Positions 12,222 through 23,800 of a DNA stretch of 64,000 nucleotides are shown one piece after another. The stretch's first letter is position 1. The number at the start of each line of letters is the position of its first letter. The DNA lies in assembly GCA_030544235.1 (NCBI GenBank), contig JARUPU010000033.1:1302001-1366000 (forward strand). The letters run 5' to 3'. The notes below the pieces were generated by a model, which was not told the DNA's origin, ran no database searches, and saw nothing but the letters and a program-made list of their open reading frames with translations. Source of the DNA: Lepturacanthus savala (lineage: Eukaryota > Chordata > Actinopteri > Scombriformes > Trichiuridae). The position numbers and the translations under genes are program-made.

Positions 12222-12732
12222 GCTGCCGGAAAGCAAGGTCTGTGCTTTACCGTGTCTGGATGTAAGACTTCTGATGCTGCTGGAAAGCAGGGTTGTTTCT
12301 GTACTGGTTGCGGATGTAAGATTTCATTGCAGATTTCTGCCGTTGCCGGGAAGCAAGGTCAGTCTTGTACCGCATTTGAATGTGTGATTTCTGCCGCTCC
12401 CTGAAAGCAAGATTGGTGCTGTACTGCTTCCGAACGCAAGACTTCATTGAAGATTTATGACGCGCTTGGAATACAGGGTCAGTGTTCTACCGCTTCATTA
12501 AGTAAGTCCTCTTTTTGTGCCGATGCTGAATATAGCTTGCCCTCATTGCCTGTAACTTCTTCTCCTGAAATTCTGATCTACTGGCATATTGCAGTTTTTC
12601 AGACTGACGTCTGCCAGTGGTTCTCTTTTCACCAGAAGGCAGACGTTTGCTGATCGCACTTGCTCGACGTGCAGTTTTCCTGCATCTGCTCGAGCCAACT
12701 CTTGAAACGTACTGCTTCGTTTTCTCACACAA
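12222..12732 (-). pseudogene. Basic ~20-residue repeat segment of the Helitron protein (left arm)
   Basis: About seven degenerate Lys/Arg-rich repeats of roughly 20 residues can be read, for example MKSYIRNQYRNNPAFQQHQK and YKTDLASRQRQKSAM. They follow the protease-like domain and precede the helicase remnant. Similar repeats link the protease and Rep parts of fish Helitron proteins, as I recall them. In-frame stops (after YLMKR and YIQTR) interrupt the run. Function unknown; a basic, possibly nucleic-acid-binding linker is an inference. Confidence 0.65.
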
Positions 12733-13589
12733 CTACACCAACGCTGATGTAGTTGGTTGGACGCTGGTTCTGGCACAGCATCTGGAGTGAGAACCGTGTC
12801 AGCTTCACATTCTGAGGTGTTTCCTTCAAGAAAAACTGTACGTTGGAAGACCTCCTGACCGCAGCTTTGGTCCAGTGCAGCATCTGGAATGATAATCAAA
12901 TCGTCTCCCAGTTCAAGGGTGTCACCATCTAGAAGAAACGCACTTGGTTCGGTTTCAGCTTCTGACAAGACTGCAACATTATCCGTAGTCACATCACTGT
13001 AGTCCCTGGAGAAGGAAACAGGCATAAGCTCATAGCTGGCATAAGATCCACGATCCTGCAAAAGCTTATGCACGTGGTCGACCAGATCACTGAAGTCAAG
13101 GAAGGTCAGCATTATTGCAGTGCCGCTATGGTATGGAAAACCGGTGGCTGACCTCGAGTGAGAATCAAAGAAACCATAGCGGCCTGTGTCGTCACGAAAA
13201 ACTGCTAAGCATTCAGGTGCGACCAGAAGAACTGCATGGCGGACATCAAGAGCCAAGCACTGAAGTTGAGAGGCAAAGGGCAGCGATACTTGACTTTGCA
13301 GACTGTTTTCTGCAACCTTGAGTGGTCCAACCATGAGATCCATTGAGTTCATGGTAACATGATAGGAATGATCATCAGTAAAGACACATTTTGGCATCTG
13401 CTCAAGGGTCAAGTAATTATGTGTAAAAGTACCATCTGCAATAAGCTGCCATTTCACACCTACATAGTGCGTCTCCCTGAGAAAGCACTCTATCCAGAGA
13501 AACCCTATTGAATTGCAACCCCTCGTTGTGATATGCAAGAAAAGTAAGAGCCATGCTGGTGCACTGTTCACCCGCAAGACATCAGAATG
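12543..13589 (-). pseudogene. C76 (herpes-tegument-like) cysteine protease domain of a Helitron protein (left arm)
   Basis: A 344-codon frame (13,577 to 12,543) contains YYVFDSHSR-like FFDSHSRSATGFPYHSGTA followed by a leucine-rich helix (LTFLDFSDLVDHVHKLL). This is the Asp-x-His half of the peptidase C76 fold. The catalytic Cys half is not in this frame. It lies in an overlapping frame at the 5' end as GEQCTSMAL (Cys codon at 13,561-13,563) continuing to LDRVLSQGD. A frame change near 13,465 therefore splits the domain. The exon starts after an acceptor AG at 13,590-13,591. The same break is in the right arm, so it predates the duplication. In intact relatives the domain is thought to be a deubiquitinase-type protease; its role in transposition is not established. 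Confidence 0.75.
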
Positions 13590-13775
13590 CTGAAATGAAG
13601 AAATGCATTGTGTTACATCTCTACCATGGAAATAAACACTGTTGCAGACATTGTAAAGCAGTACAATTCTCTATCCATGTTATCACCATAAAAAAATATG
13701 AAATATGAAAACAAAAAGAGACCATTTTTAAAAAATGTTATCAATATCTATAAAATTAGGAATATGTAAACGTAC

Positions 13776-13860
13776 CTCTGCCATCAGCTCCAGGACCTCA
13801 GGCCACACCGGGTTCAGAGGGATGGAGGGCACGGTCTTCTACTTCCTCAGTATTCTGTGT
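13776..13860 (-). pseudogene. Short upstream exon of the Helitron-like gene (left arm)
   Basis: This 85-base segment is bounded by TTTACAG (acceptor) and GAG|GTACGT (donor) on the minus strand. One frame reads MPSIPLNPVWPEVLELMAE, giving a possible internal start shortly before the protease exon. Support is the pair of intact splice sites and the position, 187 bases upstream of the next acceptor. Confidence 0.5.
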
Positions 13861-14125
13861 CTGTAAAGAAAAAAGGCAGAGTTTGGATTAAGAAGTGCAT
13901 AGGAGACAAAACACAAAAGAAAAACTGTTGGCATTGTAAATATAAATAGGAAACAAAAACAAAGGGTTAAAAATAATAAAAAGATAATGACCAAAAACGA
14001 TGCAATTAAATCACAACATTATGTGCAGATAAAAAGCAGATAGCCATGAGCAGCAGTAGGTTATGGTAGAAAATACATTAGTTATTTCAGTAAACTTTCA
14101 AAGAAACAGTATCAGCCTATGTTAC

Positions 14126-14517
14126 CTTCTTGGTGGGACCCACCTGGGTCCACCGAGGAGGGAAGGAAGAACCAGAGACTGGAGCCTTGGCCTTCACAGA
14201 CACTTCCCATGAAACCTGTGAGGTTGGAGGTGTGAGCGGAGTCAAGCAGGCCCTTGGCGGAGTCTGTGGAAACAATGACAGAGTTTACAATAAAATAGTG
14301 CATAAGAGACACCAGACAAACAGAAAGTTAAAATCCACAATATAGCAGTTATTCTGTAAAATGTTCACACAACCAATAATGGTAGGTAACACACCTTCTT
14401 GGCCTGAGCCACACTAGTCCCTCCAAGAGGACTGGAAGGACGAGGTACAGGGGTCTCGACCTCCACAGACACTCCTGGTGAGACCGGTGTGGCTGCAGGC
14501 GGGGGGAGGAGGCGTCC
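14126..14517 (-). pseudogene. Two duplicated proline-rich exons of the Helitron-like gene (left arm)
   Basis: Exon B (14,126-14,263) reads TPLTPPTSQVSREVSVKAKA and ends ...GPTKK before GTAACA. Exon A (14,395 to about 14,517) reads TPVSPGVSVEVETPVP and ends ...AQAKK before GTGTGT. They align with each other (TP..S..VS.EV....PV..SS......KK), as do the intron ends, so this is an exon duplication. Exon A's acceptor is damaged. A third, more decayed unit ending CCAAGAAG|AT, with its GT donor lost, lies near 14,785. The segment is low-complexity; no function can be assigned. Confidence 0.55.
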
Positions 14518-14985
14518 GGGTTTTTTTATATTAGACAAATGAATGAGATAAGATACACCAGACGAATTGAATATGATGTAAATAAAGGGTAGAAAGTTAC
14601 GTGTTGTTGAGTCTGTCAACAGAGACAATAAAATGAGACAAAAGGTTAAAAACAACAACATTACCAAAAATAAAGAAATAAAGAAAGTGATAAACATTCT
14701 GACGTGCATTAACACATAGCAGCAGTGAGGTAAACTTCACAATACAGTGGTTATTATGTTAAATATAATATCTTCTTGGACCGAGTCCAGGACACACACT
14801 TGGAGAAGAAGATTTGTTCAGTAAACAGGACAAGATTTCAAAATGTTTGTAGAAATCTCTCACCGTGTCCAGGAATCGTCATCTGTGTCTCCACCTTTAT
14901 TGGTTGGGTAACATGTACTCAACTTCAAACATGTTCTGAAATCAATCATGGAATTATCTAGTCATAATACATCAAAGTAACTTAC

Positions 14986-15243
14986 ATTGCTGCAGGCAGC
15001 CCGGGCGGTGGTCACCAGCCTCTAGAAGTCCGTAGCTGAATCTGAAAGAGAAACTCTACGGTCCAGGTTATTACCGGAGGCCAAAACAACGACTGCCTCG
15101 GGAGTGCGAGGCAGAGATAAATTTCGTACCTCGACCTCTACGGCGCTGGCCTTGGCTCCAGGGATGGAGAGGAGACCAAAGGAGATCCACCCCGGCATGG
15201 CCACGATTCCCTCCTTGAAATACACAAAAAAGAGCTCTGCCGT
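14986..15243 (-). pseudogene. SGNH-hydrolase-like first exon of the Helitron-like gene (left arm)
   Basis: Minus-strand reading: FKEGIVAMPGWISFGLLSIP, then LSLPRTPEAVVVLASGNNLD, with an in-frame TAG after SATDF at 15,022-15,024. The exon is bounded by TCGCAG and AAT|GTAAGT. The PRTPEAVVVLA.GNNL block resembles the N-terminal segment, possibly SGNH-like, that precedes the C76 domain in fish Helitron-associated proteins. This is from memory of the family. The expected GDS motif upstream is not present here, so the first part may be on another exon or lost. Confidence 0.5.
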
Positions 15244-15309
15244 CTGCGAGAATGCCACCTATCTTGTCTTGGTTATGTCTTCTACTGTCTTATTCATGTT
15301 TACTATTAA

Positions 15310-15661
15310 TTGATCTGAGACTGATCAAAGGCACAGCAATCCATGATAAGACCACCTGATTTGTCTTGTTTACTTCTGCTACTGATTGATCTGAGACACA
15401 CCTAAAACATTGTAACATTCTGTGGTGTGTAAATAACTCTGTGACCTTGATTTCAACTCTATTTGCCTCACGGGTCATTTTGACCCGAAGACCACCTTTG
15501 TAAATTTTTTTGTACAGCTTACATGGAAATGTGAATAAAAACATTTCTTTTTTTATACTGTTGGGGCCAATCTAGGAAAAGTCATGAAATTTAAAGTTAA
15601 AAAAAATAGCATTTAGGGGATTTCTTTTTGGTTTTTAACACAGTGGCAACAGGAGGGTTAA
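15310..15661 (-). mobile_element. piggyBac-like MITE (one end clear)
   Basis: On the minus strand a TTAA at 15,658-15,661 is followed by CCCTCCTGTTGCCACTGTG, the usual TTAA+CCCT start of piggyBac MITEs. Inside is the perfect palindrome CGGGTCATTTTGACCCG with its one-base centre (15,471-15,487), also common in that group. A second TTAA lies at the other side near 15,307, but no matching CCCT terminus is there, so the far end is uncertain. Confidence 0.45.
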
Positions 15662-15677
15662 TGATGTTTTACGACAG

Positions 15678-16515
15678 GAGCACTTCTATGGGGAGAAAGG
15701 CACTGGATATTTAGCATGGCGCCTTAAGACCATGTCCAGGTATACAGCAAAAAGACCAGCCAAGACAGCTGCATTGGTTGAAGCACAAGGACCAAAGCGC
15801 CGAAGATTGGCCACTTTACCTGAGCAGCTTGATGAAGATGCATGCAGGGAAGCCATCATTTCTGAATCACCCCCATGATAAAGCAAGTGTGTTTCAGAAA
15901 ATGAACATGACCTTTCAGCCAAAACCTAGTGCATGACCCACAGAGAACGGCAGATGTTTCTAAAACATTTCCATGGTACTTTGATGTTTGATGTCAAAGG
16001 GCTGGTGAGTTATTTATTTAGAGTTTACTATTTTGTTTCTTGAATTTAAGTACAATATGCTGATTATTTTCAAATGTTTGTGCATTTATGATTCTATGAT
16101 CAACAGCTGAATCAAGACTTCGTTCTACTGTTTGGAACTGAAACAGCCTCCAAGATGCTTGAGAAGTGGGACACAACTTTCAGGTCCAAGATTATCAGTG
16201 AGGCTAAACACCTTACTCAGTCAATTGACCTGTGCCGACTTCTAAAAGCTGCTGAGAAACAGACAGACAACGATGATGACAGTAAGCTAATGAACATGTT
16301 TGATTTTTATTCTTTACTGCAAGTGCTGGTTAATGGGGTATTCCTGCATGATACTAATGGGCTTTTTTCTCCATCTTATTTTCCTACTGATAGGGTGGGA
16401 CAGTGACATGGCTTCTCTGCTGCTCCTTCTCCATCTCCTGCCACCCACAGCTGGATGGAAGAGGACTAAGATAAGTCCCAGTGATGCAGTGGAAAAAATG
16501 TTGCACTTTCACAAG
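15678..16515 (+). pseudogene. Fish transposon gene A remnant, three spliced exons (left arm)
   Basis: Exons: about 15,678-16,014 (donor CTG|GTGAGT), 16,107-16,281 (CAACAG acceptor, donor ACA|GTAAGC) and 16,394-16,515 (GATAG acceptor, donor AAG|GTATGC). Exons 2 and 3 join in frame across DDD|RWDSDM. Exon 2 reads LNQDFVLLFGTETASKMLEK; exon 3 reads ASLLLLLHLLPPTAGWKRTK. Exon 1 carries EQLDEDACREAIISESPP followed by two stops, and its later part is in another frame. I recall similar multicopy uncharacterised fish proteins with the LLLLLHLLPPT block. Function unknown. The expected continuation after exon 3 is missing. Confidence 0.6.
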
Positions 16516-16617
16516 GTATGCATGTCTTCTATTATCTAAACAGCAAGTATTTTATATGTATTAACTCAATTTGAAATACACTTAAATGAAAGTCTTCTCT
16601 CTCTTGTCCTCTATTAC

Positions 16618-16637
16618 ACACACACACACACACACAC
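16618..16637. repeat. (CA)n microsatellite
   Basis: About ten CA units lie between genes A and B. The right-arm counterpart near 46,391-46,412 is slightly longer, so it differs between arms. Confidence 0.9.
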
Positions 16638-16644
16638 TAACTCT

Positions 16645-18911
16645 TGTACTCAAGATCATTGTAGGTGTCACTTTTCAACATATTCAGGTTTCAAAAAACA
16701 TTTAATCAGTTCACATGTGGAAAAATCTTGTGAAAATGCAGATGCAGCAAGGCCAGAGTCATGTCAAACTAATATCCAAATGCCGCAAGATATCTCAGAA
16801 GTTGCTAGAACAAACATCACGCAGACCCCAGAATATCCATGCTTTGATAGAGAATCAGGTCAAAGACAAAGAAAACATAGAAAATATCTGTCCTTCAATT
16901 ATTGCTAAACTACAAGCAAATGGTGTTGCAAATAGTGTCATTTCATCAGTTGTTGGTGATGTGGAAGAACTTAGTAGTGGGATGCACTCAGGTTAAGCAG
17001 CAAGTACTGTCTGCTGTGCCTATAGATAATCCTTTGAGAGAAACATTGGTAAAAGATCTGGAAACCTTTGAAAACCCATTTGAGTACTTGAATACTGAAA
17101 GCAAAAGAGTAAATTATTTCAACAAGAAATGGGGTGTTGTGGAACCAGTAGAAAAATGTTAGGAATTCGATATGATACAAGACGAAATAAACAGATACCT
17201 ATGATTAGGTCCCAGTGAATGATACATTTGTTTACATCCCAATTTTGGAAACGATCAAATTCATGTTCCGAAATTCTGATATTTGCAAACTACTTGAGGA
17301 AACACGTTCATCAAAACTTGACGTATACAGTGATTTTTGTGACGGAAATTATTTTAGGACCCATCCACTGTTCTCTAAACACCAGAATTCTTTACAAATC
17401 CAGTTGTTCTATGATGATTTTGAGACTGCGAACCCACTTGGGTCAAAACGTGGTGTTCACAAAATAGGTGCTCTGTATTTTGTCCTCAGAAATCTTCCAC
17501 CAAAGTTTAGCTCTGCCCTGATGAATATTCATTTGATTGCATTGTTTCACACTGAAGACTTGGAAAAAATATGGCTTTGATCCTATTCTAGAGACACTGA
17601 TTAATGACATCAAAACACTTGAGAATTGTGGCCTTCATTTGCCTTTTTCTGTTGAAAAGATCTATGGCCCTGTATGTCAGGTAACTGGGACAACTTGGGG
17701 ATGCACACAATTCTGGGATTCACAGAATCGTTCAGTGGACGTCATTTTTGTTTTGATGACCCCAGAATAATCTTGTGTGGAAAAGAAGTATTTGAAATGC
17801 ACTGCAGTGAATTGCAGTCAGATCCACAAAAGTTATCCGTGTTTGGTTTAAAAAAGGATTCGACTCTGAATGGCCTACATTTCTTTCATGTTTGTAACAA
17901 TTTTTCTTTGGATATTATGCATGACATTCTTGAAGGAGTGGCTCAGTATGAGCTGAAGTTACTGTTTGAATACCTCTCTGAAAACTTTTTGTCGAAACCT
18001 GATCTGTCCAGAATTTATGCCTTTGACTATGGGTATGTGGAGTGCAAAAAACGGCCTACAAGGATAAACTTGGACAGTAGCGACAATAATATTGGGCTCA
18101 ATTCAATTCAGACTCTTTGTCTTGTTCAAAATACTCCTTTGCTTTTTGGTGACATTGTGCCAGAAGGAAACCAAAACTGTCTTTTGCTTTTAATTTTACT
18201 ACAGATAATCAACATTATTTTTTTCTCCATCTGTTTCACTTGGCATGACTGTACTACTTAAACATTTGATAATAGAACACCATGAGTTGTTCAAAGAACT
18301 GTATCCTGATAAAAACCTGATTCCAAAACATCACTTTATGATACATTATCCATCTTGTATCCGAAAAATTGGACCACTAATACATTTGAGGCAAAACACA
18401 GGATTTTCAAAAATACTCTTAAAAACACCAAATCAACCAAACCAAAAAACATCAGATGTCAATTGCATGTCTTTGGGAGACATCCCTTTCAAAATGCACT
18501 GTGTATGGACCTATGAAAAGTATTAATGTGGACAATGAAAACTTTTGCAACGAGTTGGCTCAAGGTTTGCATGTGGAGCGTGCCTCTCAGGACAACCATG
18601 CAACTAACTGGGTGATAATCAGTGGAACAGAGTATAGGCCAGGGTTGATCATTTGCACTCAGATTGAACATGAAATGCCAGTGTTTCTCAGAATAGAAAA
18701 AATAATTGTTGTTGATAGTATTATCTGCTTCTTTGGAAAAAGGCTTGTCGTTGATCATTTCAGTGAACATTTTCATTCTTACAAAGTATTTGAAAGTGAT
18801 CACAAAGATGTTGTTAAAGCAGATGGTCTTGTGATTTATAAGCCCTTCGATCTACAGAGTTCATATGGTGGAGATAAAGGCCAATATTTAGTGCCATTAT
18901 TTTCTTTGTAA
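16645..18911 (+). pseudogene. Fish transposon gene B: C2H2 zinc finger plus transposase-like region (left arm)
   Basis: A C2H2 finger starts the readable region: CTQDHCRC...FKKHLISSH (16,645-16,716, spacing C-x4-C-x12-H-x4-H). Downstream, in shifting frames, come PSIIAKLQANGVANSVISSV, IDNPLRETLVKDLETFENPF, DTFVYIPILETIKFMF (17,221 on), LFYDDFETANPLGSKRGVHK, YGFDPILETLINDIKTLE, DIMHDILEGVAQYELKLL (around 17,910), GMTVLLKHLIIEHHELFKEL and HFSEHFHSYKVFESD, ending at a TAA at 18,909. At least five frame changes (near 17,160, 17,215, 17,570, 17,690, 18,240 and 18,480) make it a pseudogene. In relatives I remember, a Cys-rich stretch lies between the ESFS and DDPR segments; here they are joined directly. 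The HDxLEG motif recalls transposase-like proteins, but I cannot name the superfamily. Confidence 0.65.
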
Positions 18912-19084
18912 ATGTGTATTAAAGAGGTTGGGACTCCTAATATGTACTTAAAGTATTTTTGTAAATGTTTGTATTGATCTTTTTGTGCCAATTCCTATGG
19001 TGCTGGGAAGTTATGGATGTATGAATGCTGTTAATTGATCAGTCAACACTTCTATTCACTTTACATGTAATGTGAAACAGTTAT

Positions 19085-19323
19085 GATATTCTGTTGAATA
19101 AAATAATGTAATATCACAATTTTAGTGCAAAAATACACTATTGTGTGATCACATGACACTGTAGGTTGAAAATTAACACTCACTTAACAGTGAAAGAGAA
19201 TAACACATTTTTGGTGTTAAAAATAAACTTTAATGTGCTATTAAATTACACTGTATTTTGTAAAATTAACACTCCAAGTGGAAGGGAATAACACAATTTA
19301 GAGTCAAAAGTGCACCTATGTGG
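19085..19323 (+). repeat. AACACT-rich tail of the fish transposon, 5' part
   Basis: Repeated AACACT/AGTGTTA motifs in both orientations follow the gene B 3' UTR (GAATAAAATAATG near 19,095). The tract is cut at TGCACCTATGTG by the L1 and resumes at 25,037. Confidence 0.6.
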
Positions 19324-19545
19324 GACCTCCGGTATGGTGCAGAAATGAGCAGCAGCATAAAACGGAGGCTCCCAGACAGTCTTCAACCCCCCCACAAAAA
19401 ATACTAGATTAACAAATTGAAAAGTGGATTAAGTTTTATGAAAAGGGGGGACAAAAGATAAACCAGAGGAAAAACGCAAGGTAAACCAAAAAAAAACAAT
19501 AAAATACCAACTGAAAGTGAGGACACGCTAGCGGAACACAAGGCT

Positions 19546-20458
19546 ATGGATGCTATCCAAGCTAACATCATTGCGGAGATACAGGCGGTTCGTTCGGACC
19601 TGAAGAAAGAGCTGGTGGACTTTCGAGGAGAAGTAAACCAGAAATTAAGCGATATCGCCTCTGGCTTAAAGGAAATAACAGAAAGAATTGAGGAGACAAA
19701 GCAGAGAATAGCCGACATGGAGGAGTGGAGCACCGACGCCAAGGGGATACTTTCCAACACACTTGAGCTTTACCAATCTATCCAAACCTAGCTGACGGAC
19801 CTGGAGGCACGTTCGCACAGGAACAACATTCGTATTCACGGCAATCCCGAGGGGGTGGAGGGGGACAACATAAAAACATTCATGGAAGAGTTTATTAAAA
19901 CCGACACTCCCCGACACCCCCCTCGGTATCCAGCGTTGCCACCGGTCACTGGGATCCAGACTGCCGCCAGGCTCTAACCCACGGTCCGTGATTATCTATT
20001 TCCTGGAGTATACTACTAAAGAGCTGGTGTTCCGCTCCGCCTGGGGAAAGAAAGAGGTCCGCTACGATGGAAGAAGAGTATTCTTCAAGCAAGACTACAC
20101 GGCAGAAATACTCAAAAAGAGAAAGGCGTACATCCCCATAAGAAAAGCACTTAAGGAAAAAGAAATTTGTTTCCAGACGCTTCACCTGGCGAAACTTGCG
20201 AAAAAAGGGCGAGTGTTTTTCGACACCAGCCCAACTGTCTACAACAACATGCAGGAGGCGACAGACGACTTGAAGAAAAGGGGATTCATCCCGGTCGCTT
20301 GGGAAGCTGAGACCCCTGCGCACAACGCACCGTCACCGAGACCAAAGCAACCGACCTGGGAAACAGCAGGTGCTAAAACACGTCGGCACCAGGGCACCCG
20401 CCTCAAGCATATCCAGGATAAACTTAAGGGGTTTCAACGCAGGGAGGAGGCTTTGTGA
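19546..20458 (+). pseudogene. L1 ORF1 (RNA-binding chaperone) pseudogene, left arm
   Basis: The coiled-coil part (MDAIQANIIAEIQAVRSDLK, then LKEITERIEETKQRIADMEE) ends at a TAG at 19,789-19,791, also found in the right arm. It is followed by LEARSHRNNIRIHGNPEG, the start of the RRM of L1 ORF1p (Transposase_22). After a 10-base duplication (CGACACTCCC repeated near 19,905) the frame shifts. It is recovered as IIYFLEYTTKELVFRSAW, DYTAEILKKRKAYIPIRK and FQTLHLAKLAKKG, matching the C-terminal domain. The duplication is not in the right arm. The normal role is binding L1 RNA in the retrotransposition particle. Confidence 0.8.
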
Positions 20459-20899
20459 GAGCTTTCTGTACCGTGAGTGAACAATAAATCTACAGAGATC
20501 GGTAAGATCACAATATTTAATACCAAATCGGACTAAGGTGTTCAAAACTGATTTTCCTACTGGGAACATGATCCAGTTAAATAGACAGTAAGTCTGGGAA
20601 CCGATGCCCAGCTTTTCACGGGCGCTGCTCTGATATTAACCTTCAGGGTTAAGGGACTCCCCTCTCAACTTAGAAGTTAAGCTTACACTTCATGGTTGGA
20701 AGTCACAAATGTTTAACATGTATGCTATGTTCATATGTTGTGTTTCATTTTGTTATACAGACAGTTGTTCTTTTGTTCAGGTCATCTGTGGTTGGTTGAA
20801 CATTTTGGGTAAACTTTTTACCGCTCACTGTTAGAAATGCATCAAGAATACAAAATGCAGAATACTGCACCCCTTTCGGAACTCCACAAACAGAAAAAA

Positions 20900-23800
20900 G
20901 AACATAAAACCTGAAGCTTTATGTACAAAAAAACTGCTTAACGAAATAGATATAATGGACGTATGGAGGGAATCCGATTGAAAAATGTTTTACTTTTTTC
21001 TCCCATTCACACTCTACGCACTCAAGAATTGACTATTTTTTTATGTTCAAAGCCGAGAATGGTGAAATGTGACATAGGGGTAAGAGACATTTCTGATCAC
21101 ACGGGGGTATACCTGACATTACACTTAGACAACAGACTTAAGGAGACTCTATGGAGACTAAACACCAACCTCTTAAGCGACCCTCAATGTCAAAGATTTA
21201 TTAAGGAAGAACTTATGTAATATATGTCATATAACAATAATGGGACCGTGTCCCCCAGTACACTTTGGGATGCAGCCAAGGCTGTTATTAGGGGCAAACG
21301 TATAATGTGGTCTGCCCGGAAGAAGAAGGAAAAAGAGAAACAAATTAATGACCCGACTGCAAAACTAAAATCCTTGGAGAGCAGACTTATGAAGCAAAAT
21401 GACACTGATGTTTTAAACGAAATACAGGACACAAAACAAACTCTAAATAACATATATGAAAACCAAATAGAAAAAAGAATTAGATTTATTAAACAAAATT
21501 ATGAAAATGGCCCCAAATCTAAAAAACTGCTCGCATGGAGGATACGTAAGCAATTGGCAGAGAAATACATACTAGAGCTGTCATTTTAACACGTTAATTC
21601 GATTAATTAATTACACCGCAATTTAACACGTTAAATTTAACGCAATTAATTATGAGTATCAATGGTGGCGAAAATCCCATGTTAAATAAAGAAAACGATG
21701 TACTAAAGTCACATTAGTTAGTTAGTAGTTAGTTACATTATCCGAGTGCTGGAACAATTCCAGTGTGCTCGTTTCAGTGTAATCTACGTTGTTTCGGTGT
21801 CTGTCTGTGCCATTTGGCACGGAGCAACAAGTCTGAGCGCGTCTCTGGTTGCTATGCAACGCGAGGCGAGCCGAGCTAAACAAATGCGATGATCTGATTG
21901 GTTCAAACCACACGTGTTTGGTCTCACAGAGCAAAACTATGTTGGCACAATGCAGCGCAAAATATACGACTTCTATTATTCATTTTTGAATTGCTATATT
22001 GAGCTTAAGTGACTTCTTTATTTTATTTCAGAATTTTATTTATTTAACTGAATTGTTGTATTTGTTTTACATTTATGAATAATGCACTTGGTCTAACTGG
22101 TTTAATGTGCTAGACCTTTACTTTTGGATGTAATTCATGAAGCACAGTTCACCAATAAAACATTGGATTTCAGATCTTCTCTTCTTACTGTATTCAATTG
22201 ATTAGTCATGCATTACAATTCATTAATATCCTAGAATTCAAATTCTTTATCAGGAGACCTTTAGCGGATATGACATTAAAATGTGATTAATTCGATTAAT
22301 TAATTACAAAATCCTGTAATTAATTCAATTAATTTTTTTAATCGATTGACAGCACTAATACGTACATGATAAGATGTAATGATAAGATGTGTCATAAACT
22401 GGAAGACATTCAAAACTCTTTTGAAGTGTACTATAGGAAATTATACACGTAACCTCGGGCAGCCGAATCAACAGTTATATCATACTTCTTAGCATGCCTA
22501 GATTTACCACCAGTAGGAACATAACAGAATAGAATAATGACAAAAAGATAACAGAGGAAGAAATAAATATGGCCATAACGAAACTGAAAGAAAATACAAT
22601 GCCAGGAGCCGACGGCTATGCATCTGAGTGGTACAAAACCTTCAGAGAAACTTTGGTACCAATACTAAAAGAATGTTTTAACTATACTCTTAAAGGGGGG
22701 GGAGACACAACTTTCATGGAGACAAGCAATAATTTCAGTAATCTCTAAAGCAATTAATAACAAGACAGAATGTAGTTCTCACAGAACCATATCAGTATTA
22801 AATATGGATTATAGAATATATGCATCAATCTTAGCAAAAAGAATGGAAAATATTGTCCCCGATCTGATAGATCCAGATCAGACGGACAACCCAGGACAGC
22901 GTATGGCGGGCCCTTCACCACCCAAATGAGAAAAAGTAATTTGAAATCCGTAGTTATTAGTCTAGATGCTGAAAAGGCTTTTGATTCGGTCCGTTGGGAA
23001 TACTTATATATGGTGCTTAAACGCCTAGGCTTCAATGATCAGGTAATTGAATGCTTTAAATCTCTATACTGCTCCCCCACGGCAAGAATTAAAATAAACG
23101 GATACTTATCCAAGACAGTGTTGCTTGAGAGGGGATGTCGTCAGGGATGCCCCCTTAATCCCACACTTTTTGCACTCTTTATTGAGCCATTGGCACAGGT
23201 AATAAGTGAGGATGAAGATATAACTAGGATACTGAGTGGAAACACACAATATAAAATTTGCCTATATGCAGACATTCTCTTAACTCTCACTAACCCTCAA
23301 GTAAGTCTACCTAAATTAATGTCTCTACTCAAAGAATTTGACTCATATTCTGGTTACAAATTAAATTTACAGAAAACTCAGACTTTGACCTTTAACCCGG
23401 GACCACAAGAAAGCATTTATAGAACATGTAAATTTAAATGGGCAGGCAACGTAATCAAACACCTTGGAGTCCAAAAGATTTAACTACCATATTTGACCAA
23501 AACTATACCCCCATAACAGCGGACATTAAAGCAGACCTCAGTCGCTGGTTATTACCACCGACAAACATGCACAACCGGATAGAAATCATCAAGATGAATA
23601 TACTACCTACTCTTATACCTTTTTCAGTGTATACCTCCCAGGTAATTCATCGAATGGAATATGATGATATCAACATTTATTTGAAAAAAATAAAAAACAC
23701 GGATTAGTTTTAAGACATTACAGCTGCCTAAGGACAAAGGTGGAATGGCCCTTGCCCTGCCTGGAAGATTATTATAGGGCAGCACAGCTGCGATTTCTGG

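Larger units (their letters stand above)
11233..15253 (-). mobile_element. Internally deleted Helitron-like element
   Basis: On the minus strand the order is: SGNH-like exon, proline-rich exons, C76/tegument-like protease exon, basic ~20-residue repeats, then PIF1-type helicase motifs from motif II onward. This is the layout of large fish Helitron/Helentron proteins, except that the HUH replication initiator and helicase motif I (Walker A) are absent. The basic repeats run directly into IIDEISM (motif II) at about 12,205, so one internal deletion joins them. Shared stops and frameshifts show it is dead. The element limits are approximate because the ends were not identified. A mirrored copy lies at 47,786-51,789. 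Confidence 0.75.
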
